Shown: positions 32,974-39,059 of the stretch, one piece after another
How the letters are laid out: the number at the start of each line of letters is the position of its first letter
Numbering within the stretch: position 1 is the first letter of the stretch
Origin: Pseudomonadota bacterium
GTDB lineage: Bacteria; Pseudomonadota; Alphaproteobacteria; Sphingomonadales; Sphingomonadaceae
Assembly: GCA_023422695.1 (NCBI GenBank)
Contig: JAFAGN010000148.1
Coordinates: forward strand, 1 to 39,059
Direction of reading: 5' to 3'
Length of the DNA: 39,059 nucleotides
Position numbers and translations under genes: made by a program
The notes under the pieces: model-generated
The model's database searches: none
Told to the model about the DNA's origin: nothing
The model's input: only the letters and a program-made list of their open reading frames with translations

Positions 32974-33275
32974 ATATGATCGAGAATCAGAAAATCCGGC
33001 CGGCTCAGGTCATCGGCCCCCTCGGCGAACCGCTGACGATCGATTCGCTGCCGCCGCCGTCGACGACCCGCTGGGTCGTGCGCCGCAAGGCAGAGGTTGT
33101 CGCCGCGGTCAACGGCGGGCTGCTCAGCGTCGACGAGGCGTGCGAACGATACAGCCTGACGCTCGAGGAATTTGCCGGCTGGCAGCGATCGATCGATCGC
33201 AGCGGCATGCCGGGACTGCGCGTGACGCGCATCCAGCATTATCGCGATCTATACGAACGTCAGCAGCGGTTCTGA
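32970..33275 (+). CDS. sciP: CtrA inhibitor SciP (DUF1153)
   Basis: 101 residues. The core reads VIGPLGEPLTIDSLPPPST then TRWVVRRKAEVVAAVNGGLL and SVDEACERYSLTLEEFAGWQ, a helix-turn-helix protein conserved across alphaproteobacteria. In Caulobacter it binds CtrA and damps CtrA-driven transcription in the swarmer stage. The family usually starts close to the VIGP block, so the start at 32970 (MNMIENQKIRP) is of normal length. MIENQ two codons in is an alternative. A strong terminator follows. Confidence 0.93.
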   Translation: MNMIENQKIRPAQVIGPLGEPLTIDSLPPPSTTRWVVRRKAEVVAAVNGGLLSVDEACERYSLTLEEFAGWQRSIDRSGMPGLRVTRIQHYRDLYERQQRF

Positions 33276-33300
33276 CCGCGGCTGAACGGGATCGATGAAA

Positions 33301-33328
33301 GAGGGCGCTTCTGGCGCCCTCTTTTTTT
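33301..33328 (+). terminator. Rho-independent terminator after sciP
   Basis: GAGGGCGC-TTCTG-GCGCCCTC, a perfect 8-bp stem, followed by seven T. Confidence 0.95.
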
Positions 33329-33455
33329 ACACATCGTCCAAGTCCCTAGCAAACCTCACCAAATTCGGTGCCGCGTCACTATTTGACGTTTCCGTTGCAA
33401 CCCTATCGTTCACCCGGCGTTAAGCCCCGGAGTCAACTTTGGGAGTCACTCGATT

Positions 33456-33728
33456 ATGCGTAAGATGTTCATTGCCCTCGCCGCCACCTCGGCCCTCGCT
33501 CTTGGCGCTTGCCAGAGCCCCGCTGCCGACAAGGTCGAAGATCAGGCCGAAGCTCAGGCTGACGTGATCGACGATCAGGCCGACGCGATGCCCGAAGGCC
33601 CGGCGAAGGAAGCCATGGAAGACAAGGCTGACGCCGTCGAAGCCGCTGGCGAAGAAAAGGCCAACGCCATGGACGACAATGGCGAGATCGCCCCGTCGGA
33701 AGTCGGTGCGGACGCCGCCAAGAAGTAA
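33456..33728 (+). CDS. Small acidic lipoprotein
   Basis: 90 residues. The lipoprotein signal MRKMFIALAATSALALGAC has the lipobox ALGAC at Cys19. The mature part is Ala/Asp/Glu-rich (DKVEDQAEAQADVIDDQADA) with heptad-like spacing and may form a helix, like small outer-membrane stabilisers, but no Lpp-type family is certain. GGGAG lies 10 bases before the ATG. A strong hairpin follows the stop. Confidence 0.85.
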   Translation: MRKMFIALAATSALALGACQSPAADKVEDQAEAQADVIDDQADAMPEGPAKEAMEDKADAVEAAGEEKANAMDDNGEIAPSEVGADAAKK

Positions 33729-33754
33729 CGTCTGCCTTCCCTAAAAGGCAGCGC

Positions 33755-33785
33755 AAAGGGCGTCGGATCGATTCCGGCGCCCTTT
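33755..33785 (+). terminator. Hairpin after the small lipoprotein gene
   Basis: AAAGGGCG.T.CGGA and TCCGG.CGCCCTTT form a 13-bp stem with one G-U pair around a 5-base loop, 27 bp after the stop. No T-run directly follows, but T-rich bases come with the tandem repeat. Confidence 0.7.
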
Positions 33786-33829
33786 GTCGTGGCAAAGCCG
33801 TTTTTGCGTCGTGGCAAAGCCTTTTTTGC
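33786..33829. repeat. 22-bp tandem repeat, two copies
   Basis: GTCGTGGCAAAGCC(G/T)TTTTTGC occurs twice in a row with one difference. It lies between the hairpin and the end of the GNAT gene. Confidence 0.9.
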
Positions 33830-33970
33830 ACTTTTCGACATCATGTGACGCGGGTCACCACTTTGTAATGCGATTCTGGGTAAGGAAGTCGCGTGGACGG
33901 AGCGCTTCGGCTTTGCCGCGCCACGGCCTACCCTTCCACTGCCGGTAGCGACCCCCGGCGGTGGAAGGGA

Positions 33971-34618
33971 CTAGGCGGAATTTTTCCCATCGCCTTCCAG
34001 CGCCAGCAGCACGTCCTGGACTCCAGGCGCATCGGCATCGCCGCGCAGCGTCGCCAACCCCGCCGCCACGTCGAGGCGATATTCGGCCACCCCCGCGGAC
34101 TCGCCGGTCCATTCGGCATCGAGCGATTTGACCAGCCGCTTCGCCGCGGCATTTTCCGACAGGATATGCACGTCGAGCACCGCCATCCCCTCGGCCAGAC
34201 AATGGACCAGCAGCGCCGCGGTCATCATCCGCGCAAGCCCCCGCCCCTGAAATTCGTCGACGACCGCCACCGAAAACTCGCCCGCCGGACCGCCATCGCC
34301 ATAACGCACCGCATGGACCGCCCCGATCGCCGGTTGCCCTTCGCATTCGGTGCAGATCGCACCCCACGCGATATGATCATGGCCGTCGACATCGACCAGC
34401 CGTTCGATCACCGCATCGGGCAACACCGCCACGGGCGAGAAAAAGCGCAGGTACCGCGATTCCGCCGACAATTTGGCGATCCCGTCGCGCAGCAACTGTT
34501 CGTCGTCGGGGGTAATGGTCCGCAGGCATATTACGGTGCCGTCGTTCAATTTGCTATGCACAGCGATATCCTCAATCGCCCTTGTCCGCCGTGGCGTCTG
34601 TCCGTCCGTCGCGATCAT
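33971..34618 (-). CDS. GNAT family N-acetyltransferase
   Basis: 215 residues with a PEL-like N-terminal strand (DGTVICLRTITPDDEQLLRD), the RYLRFFSP block and the A motif FSVAVVDEFQGRGLARMMTA, where QGRGLA binds the acetyl-CoA pyrophosphate. VLDVHILSENAAAKRLVKSL follows. The type resembles the acetyltransferase domain of Pat/protein-lysine acetylases, but no ADP-forming CoA-ligase domain is attached. The start at 34618 follows GGGAGG. It diverges from the XRE regulator. Confidence 0.87.
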   Translation of the reverse strand: MIATDGQTPRRTRAIEDIAVHSKLNDGTVICLRTITPDDEQLLRDGIAKLSAESRYLRFFSPVAVLPDAVIERLVDVDGHDHIAWGAICTECEGQPAIGAVHAVRYGDGGPAGEFSVAVVDEFQGRGLARMMTAALLVHCLAEGMAVLDVHILSENAAAKRLVKSLDAEWTGESAGVAEYRLDVAAGLATLRGDADAPGVQDVLLALEGDGKNSA

Positions 34619-34772
34619 CGCGGCCTCCCGTTTCGGGCATGATAAGCACCGCCCGCGCTGCTGGCAAATCCAGCCCGATGCGGGCGCCCGATTGGTGAGA
34701 TGTTGAAAGCGGTTCGGCTTGTGAACTTCTATATTCGGGATCGTTAAACATGCCGACAAGGGACCAAATGTC

Positions 34773-35126
34773 GTGATCCACACGCCGATCGACAGCCTGA
34801 TCGAAGAGGCACCGGCGATCGAGACGCTGGGCACCCGGCTGGCGCGGCTGCGGCGGATCCAGGGGCTGAGCAAGACCGATGTTGCCGACCGGCTGGGGAT
34901 CAGCATCACCGCGATCTGTCATTGGGAACAGGACCGGTCGCGGCCGAAGGCGGCGCGGTTGCAGGCGCTATCCGAACTGTTCGGGGTGTCGACCACCGCC
35001 CTGCTGAACGACGAAGATGCATCGGGGCGGCAGAGCCTGGCCGATCTGGTTGCGCGCACCCGCGATGAGATCGCACGCGTCGCCGGTACCAACCCGTCGA
35101 AGGTGCGGATCGTTATCGAGATGTAG
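34773..35126 (+). CDS. XRE-family helix-turn-helix regulator
   Basis: 117 residues. The HTH is TRLARLRRIQGLSKTDVADR through LGISITAICHWEQDRSRPKA at about 20-60, a Cro/C1-type domain. The C-terminal part (SLADLVARTRDEIARVAGTN) could be an oligomerisation helix. The frame starts at a GTG preceded by GGGA. The last 14 bp overlap the convergent hydrolase gene. It may regulate itself or the divergent GNAT gene. Confidence 0.85.
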   Translation: MIHTPIDSLIEEAPAIETLGTRLARLRRIQGLSKTDVADRLGISITAICHWEQDRSRPKAARLQALSELFGVSTTALLNDEDASGRQSLADLVARTRDEIARVAGTNPSKVRIVIEM

Positions 35127-36054
35127 GCGTGGCCGCCGGTCGCCCCAGCGCGGCCAGAATCGCGGCGCGCTGCTTTGCCCAACTGGCGCTGTCCGGCGCG
35201 ATCAGTTCGACATGGCCCTCGCCCGGGGTCACCTCCATCAGCACATCGACGCCGCGCTTCGCCATCGCAGCGCTGTAGGCGGCGCCGGTCGCGGGCGGGG
35301 TGACGTGGTCGCGGTCGTTGTTGAACTGCATCTCTTGCGCGCTGCCCAGCGGCATTTCGGGCGGCGAGCTGCGCGCATAGTCGCCGCGCGCCATTGCGGC
35401 GGGCGCGTGGGCGCCGCACGCATGGCCGGTGCTGGTCGCGCCGGCGCGTAGGTCGGGCAGCCCGCCTTGGCTGATCGCAAGGTCGATGCGGATCGGGTTG
35501 GCGCCGCGCAGCGCATCGTCCGCCGCCAGCGCCGGGCGCCGTGCCAGCCACAGCGCCAGATGCCCGCCCGCGCTGTGGCCGATCGCAATCCGCGTGCCGC
35601 CGGTGTCGAAGCCGTGCTTTGCGCCTTCGGCCATGAACAGGTCGGCGGCGTGCGCCACGTCTTCATAGGTTCCCGGCATCCCGCCGCCGCGATCGACGCC
35701 GCGATATTCGATGTTCCACACGCCAATGCCGTGCGACCGCAGATCGTCGGCGATCCAGTTCATGATGTCGCGCTCGGCCACCGACGTCTGCCAGCAGCCG
35801 CCGTGGATCATGATCACCGCCGGGTGCGGCCCCTGCCCCTTCGGCACCCAGACATCGACGATCTGCAATGCATCGTCACCGTAGCGGATCGTCGCGTCGG
35901 GCGTGGGTTTGGCACGCGTCAACAGGTCGGGCCAGGTCATGATCGGCTTGTCGTTCACCGCCCCCTCCGTGCTGCCACGCTCTGCCGCCGCCGGGACGCA
36001 GGCGGCGAGCAATAGCGCCAGCGCCGCGACACCCGCTTTGCCTGCATCGATCAG
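35113..36054 (-). CDS. Alpha/beta-hydrolase lipoprotein, probable CTG start coupled to lepA
   Basis: About 313 residues. The signal LIDAGKAGVAALALLLAAC is a lipoprotein signal with a good lipobox (LAAC). The hydrolase core has the HGG oxyanion motif (VIMIHGGCWQ), the nucleophile in GHSAGGHLALWLAR and the late His (GEGHVELI), typical of carboxylesterase/BD-FAE-like enzymes. In frame there is no ATG, GTG or TTG at the right place. CTG at 36054 overlaps the lepA TGA as CTGA and gives exactly the right signal peptide, so I propose it as the start. The alternative is a sequencing error near the junction. Confidence 0.8.
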   Translation of the reverse strand: MIDAGKAGVAALALLLAACVPAAAERGSTEGAVNDKPIMTWPDLLTRAKPTPDATIRYGDDALQIVDVWVPKGQGPHPAVIMIHGGCWQTSVAERDIMNWIADDLRSHGIGVWNIEYRGVDRGGGMPGTYEDVAHAADLFMAEGAKHGFDTGGTRIAIGHSAGGHLALWLARRPALAADDALRGANPIRIDLAISQGGLPDLRAGATSTGHACGAHAPAAMARGDYARSSPPEMPLGSAQEMQFNNDRDHVTPPATGAAYSAAMAKRGVDVLMEVTPGEGHVELIAPDSASWAKQRAAILAALGRPAATPTSR

Positions 36055-37874
36055 GCGTCGTCGCCCATCCGCAGCGCGGCGATAAACGCCTCCTGCGGAA
36101 TGTTCACATTGCCATATTCGCGCATCCGCTTTTTGCCTTCCTTCTGCTTTTCGAGCAGCTTTTTCTTGCGGGTCGCGTCGCCGCCGTAGCATTTGGCGGT
36201 CACGTCCTTACGCAGCGCGGCGATGGTTTCGCGCGCGATGACCTTGCCGCCGATCGCCGCCTGGATCGGGATTTTGAACATGTGGCGCGGGATCAGGTCT
36301 TTCAGCCGCTCGCACATGCCGCGGCCGCGGCTTTCCGCTGAACCGCGGTGAACGATCATCGACAGCGCATCGACCGGCTCGTTGTTGACGAGGATGCTCA
36401 TCTTGACGAGGTCGCCGGGGCGGTGGCCGATCTGGTGATAGTCGAACGACGCATAGCCGCGGCTGATGCTCTTCAGCCGATCATAAAAATCGAACACCAC
36501 CTCGTTGAGCGGCAGTTCGTAAGTGATCTGCGCGCGGCCGCCGACGTAAGTCAGGTTCTTCTGCACCCCGCGGCGGTCCTGGCACAGTTTCAGGATCGGC
36601 CCCAGATAATCGTCGGGGACGTAAATCACCGCCTCGATCCACGGCTCCTCGATCTCGTCGATGCGGTTCGGGTCGGGCATGTCGGCGGGGTTGTGGAGCT
36701 CGATCTCCTTCGCCGCCTCATTCTTCGTGTGCGACAGTTTCAATTTATAGACCACCGACGGCGCGGTGGTAATCAGGTCGAGGTCATATTCGCGCGTCAG
36801 CCGCTCTTGGATGATCTCAAGGTGGAGCAGGCCGAGGAAGCCGCAGCGGAAACCGAAGCCCAGCGCCGCGCTGCTCTCCATCTCGAACGAGAAGCTCGCG
36901 TCGTTCAGCCGCAGCTTCTGGATGCTTTCGCGCAGCTTCTCGAAGTCGTTGGCGTCGGTCGGGAACAGACCGCAGAAGACGACGGGCTGGACCTCCTTGA
37001 ACCCGGCAAGCGGGTTCGCCGCGGGCTTTTTGGCGTCGGTCACCGTGTCGCCGACGCGCGCCTGCGCGACGTCCTTGATCTGCGCGGTGATGAAGCCGAT
37101 CTCGCCCGGACCGATCTCGGTCAGCTCCTCGCGCTTCGGGGTGAAACAGCCAACGCGGTCGATCAGGTGGGTGGTGCCCGCCTGCATGAACTTGATCTGC
37201 TGGCCCTTTTTGAGCACCCCGTCGACGACGCGGACGAGGATGACGACGCCCAGATACGGATCGTACCAGCTGTCGACGAGCATCGCGAGCAGCGGCGCCG
37301 CGGCGTCCCCCTTCGGCGGCGGGATCTTGGTCACGATCGCCTCGAGGCATTCCTCGATCCCGATCCCCGACTTGGCGCTGGCGAGCACGGCATCGTCGGC
37401 GGGCAGGCCGATGATATCCTCGATCTCGGCCTTCACCTTGTCGACGTCGGCGGCGGGCAGGTCGATCTTGTTGATCACGGGCACGATTTCATGGTCGTGT
37501 TCGATCGACTGATAGACGTTCGCCAGCGTCTGCGCCTCGACCCCCTGCGCCGCATCGACGACGAGCAGCGCACCCTCGCACGCCGCCAAGGACCGCGACA
37601 CTTCATACGCGAAATCGACGTGTCCCGGCGTGTCCATGAGGTTCAGCTCATAGGTTTCGCCGTCCTTCGCGGTATATTTCAGGCGCACCGTCTGCGCCTT
37701 GATGGTGATCCCGCGCTCTTTCTCGATATCCATATTGTCGAGCACCTGCGCCGACATTTCGCGCGCGGTCAGCCCGCCGGTGAACTGGATCAGCCGGTCG
37801 GCGAGCGTCGATTTGCCATGATCGATATGCGCGATGATGGAGAAGTTACGGATGTGGGACAAGGGCGTGGTCAT
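36051..37874 (-). CDS. lepA: Elongation factor 4 (LepA)
   Basis: Ribosome-bound GTPase involved in back-translocation and in subunit maturation. 607 residues, the standard length. GTPase motifs: AHIDHGKSTLADR (P-loop), DTPGHVDF and NKIDLP. The switch II and domain order are normal, and the EF4-specific C-terminal part (TAKCYGGDATRKKKLLEKQK) is intact. The ATG at 37874 starts MTTPLSHIRNFSIIAHIDHG. The stop is used in the CTGA overlap with the downstream hydrolase. Confidence 0.97.
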   Translation of the reverse strand: MTTPLSHIRNFSIIAHIDHGKSTLADRLIQFTGGLTAREMSAQVLDNMDIEKERGITIKAQTVRLKYTAKDGETYELNLMDTPGHVDFAYEVSRSLAACEGALLVVDAAQGVEAQTLANVYQSIEHDHEIVPVINKIDLPAADVDKVKAEIEDIIGLPADDAVLASAKSGIGIEECLEAIVTKIPPPKGDAAAPLLAMLVDSWYDPYLGVVILVRVVDGVLKKGQQIKFMQAGTTHLIDRVGCFTPKREELTEIGPGEIGFITAQIKDVAQARVGDTVTDAKKPAANPLAGFKEVQPVVFCGLFPTDANDFEKLRESIQKLRLNDASFSFEMESSAALGFGFRCGFLGLLHLEIIQERLTREYDLDLITTAPSVVYKLKLSHTKNEAAKEIELHNPADMPDPNRIDEIEEPWIEAVIYVPDDYLGPILKLCQDRRGVQKNLTYVGGRAQITYELPLNEVVFDFYDRLKSISRGYASFDYHQIGHRPGDLVKMSILVNNEPVDALSMIVHRGSAESRGRGMCERLKDLIPRHMFKIPIQAAIGGKVIARETIAALRKDVTAKCYGGDATRKKKLLEKQKEGKKRMREYGNVNIPQEAFIAALRMGDDA

Positions 37875-37979
37875 GCCGGGCGCACTAGCAGGGGAAATGC
37901 GCGCTGTCAGCAGGGAGCGGAGGGCGCCGCGCGGGTGGCGCGATTTTCGGTCGAAGCGCGGGCAAAGTTCAGGGAAAGT

Positions 37980-38193
37980 CAGCCCAATGAAACACCCGGC
38001 AAGCGCCGCCGAAGGTCGCAAAGGTCACCCACAGTGCGCGCGGGCGAAAGATCGCAAAGATCGCACGCGGGCGCGATGTTTGGCGCGCGGGGAAGCAGCG
38101 GGTTCGGACGAGTCAAAGAGCCAGACCGCGAGGGTGACATGGCGGAAGAATGTAGGAAAGCGGTTTTTCGCACGGAGACGCGGAGGGCGCGGC
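37980..38193. repeat. Dispersed repeat family 4, copy 2 (core 38045-38165) with arm
   Basis: The core is the reverse complement of 27181-27300 with point differences; the best blocks are CGATGTTTGGCGCGCGG and GGTTCGGACGAGTCAAAGAG. At its right end is the arm TTTTTCGCACGGAGACGCGG (38164 on). It fills the gap between the lepA start and the last gene. Confidence 0.8.
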
Positions 38194-38202
38194 GAGGGAG
38201 GG

Positions 38203-39059
38203 TCAGTCGGCCAGCCACCGCGCACAATCGTCCCTGACCCGCGCATCGCTGTCGCGTATCCCGCGCTCCAGCACCGCCGCCCTGCCCTTGCCCTCTGCCG
38301 CCGCCGCCAGTGCGGCGATGGCGCTCGCGCGGGCTCTCGGGACGGGGTGCGTCCGGGCGATATGGTCGGCGATGTCCTTGGCTTCTGCGCTCAGGTGGAC
38401 GGCGCAGCGCAGGAGGAGTTCGGTGCTGGTTGTCGTCGGGCGGCGCGCGATCGTGCGGCTGTCGAGGTCGACGATATATTGGTCGCGCCAAGGGATGTGA
38501 TCGCCCTCGTCCATGATGTTCAGGCTGACCGAGAGGCTGGGCGGCGGGTGCTGGCAGTGGAGGTCGCGGTGGGCGCGGTGGAGGCGCAGTTGGCCCTCGC
38601 CGAGCTGGCTGCGCCCGGTGAAGGTCAGGTTTAGCGGCTCGCAGTGGCGGCCGTCGATGGTTTCGGGGTCGAGTTCATAATCGTCGCTGAGATAGCCGGG
38701 GCCGAAATAGCCGATGGTGAGGAAGTTGAAATTATGGTCGTGCGCGACGCCGTAGGAGAAGGCGGCGGCGCCGCTGGCGGCATAGGCGGCGTCGGTTGCG
38801 GCGGGCCAGATGTTGGCGCGCAGGTACCAGCCGCGCGGGCTACGGTGGAGGAGGATGACCTGCGCCGAATAGCGGTTGTCGGGCTGTGGGTCGTTAGTGT
38901 CGGATGCGAGCGCGGCGAGGAGGTGGTCGGCGAGGAAGCTGCGGTTGCGCTGGAGGCCGGCGAGGAGGGTGGCGCAGCGGGCGATGCTCGCTTCGTCGGT
39001 GAGGTCGACGCCGTGGTGGTCGAGGTCTGTGGTGACATCGGCAAGGGTGAGCGGCGGGC
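38203..39059 (-). CDS. Partial cupin-like protein with helical C-terminal tail, 5' end outside the window
   Basis: The minus frame is open from 39057 to the stop at 38203, giving at least 284 residues without a start in view. A metal-binding-like stretch reads FSYGVAHDHNFNFLTIGYFG (His-x-His), followed by HCEPLNLTFTGRSQLGEGQL, then LHRAHRDLHCQ and SLSVSLNIM, as in a double-stranded beta-helix (cupin/oxygenase) fold. The last 60 residues (SAIAALAAAAEGKGRAAVLE) look like a HEAT-type helix pair. I do not recognise the family. An ATG at 38514 would give a 103-residue piece but would cut the domain. Confidence 0.75.
   Translation of the reverse strand, partial: PPLTLADVTTDLDHHGVDLTDEASIARCATLLAGLQRNRSFLADHLLAALASDTNDPQPDNRYSAQVILLHRSPRGWYLRANIWPAATDAAYAASGAAAFSYGVAHDHNFNFLTIGYFGPGYLSDDYELDPETIDGRHCEPLNLTFTGRSQLGEGQLRLHRAHRDLHCQHPPPSLSVSLNIMDEGDHIPWRDQYIVDLDSRTIARRPTTTSTELLLRCAVHLSAEAKDIADHIARTHPVPRARASAIAALAAAAEGKGRAAVLERGIRDSDARVRDDCARWLAD

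Noticed and set aside
33430..33450. Two GAGTC (GANTC) methylation-type sites before the lipoprotein gene
   Set aside because: Short motif, expected by chance every few hundred bases; two close together is not enough for a claim of CcrM control.
36348..38237. 629-codon plus-strand open frame over lepA
   Set aside because: Antisense of LepA; no domain signs.
38203..38514. Taking the last gene as a 103-residue protein from the ATG at 38514
   Set aside because: The same frame stays open to the window edge and encodes a folded-looking domain upstream, so this ATG is internal.
38631..39044. Ser/Thr/Pro-rich minus-strand frame at the right edge
   Set aside because: Low-complexity shadow. The frame continuous with the 38203 stop has normal protein-like composition and motifs.

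Overview
The window is a GC-rich chromosomal segment of an alphaproteobacterium, most likely a member of the Sphingomonadales (Sphingopyxis/Sphingomonas-like). The grounds are the SciP-type DUF1153 cell-cycle regulator, the alphaproteobacterial style of PNPase, NrdA/NrdB, LepA and MnmA, and several dispersed intergenic repeat families of a kind typical of sphingomonads. The species call is inference from sequence style, not from a search. No rRNA, tRNA, CRISPR array, prophage or transposase was found.

Left part (1-5100, minus strand): a compact run tdk - GNAT acetyltransferase - truB - rpsO - pnp, with overlapping genes at tdk/GNAT and GNAT/truB. A rho-independent terminator and a long palindromic repeat lie between rpsO and pnp. 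A dispersed repeat is inserted in frame inside truB.

5100-20060: mainly lipid and general metabolism. The genes are a wax ester synthase/DGAT-like acyltransferase, a membrane/AhpD-like fusion, a GNAT, an S41 peptidase with a BlaI/CopY-type operator and a hairpin that would cover its ribosome binding site, an acyltransferase-3 membrane protein, an acyl-CoA carboxyltransferase, a periplasmic thioredoxin-fold protein, an SDR, an EamA transporter, a Sua5/TsaC protein, an acyl-CoA dehydrogenase, and a CHASE2 / degenerate GGDEF / EAL c-di-GMP phosphodiesterase.

20060-23900: a 20-codon gene with its own strong RBS and terminator, then the class Ia ribonucleotide reductase pair nrdA-nrdB. Upstream of nrdA is a promoter with two NrdR-like boxes spaced 32 bp apart.

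23900-27400: a less GC-rich, repeat-laden accessory stretch. It holds a small protein gene, a partial copy of it joined to the first third of a GIY-YIG domain, a two-TM protein of unknown function and a secreted DUF4189-like protein.

27400-39059: small conserved hypotheticals, a membrane-anchored SNase, a DsbA/FrnE-like oxidoreductase, mnmA, sciP with a clear terminator, a small acidic lipoprotein, a GNAT diverging from an XRE regulator, lepA coupled to an alpha/beta-hydrolase lipoprotein that seems to start at a CTG overlapping the lepA stop, and a gene cut by the right window edge (cupin-like with a helical tail).
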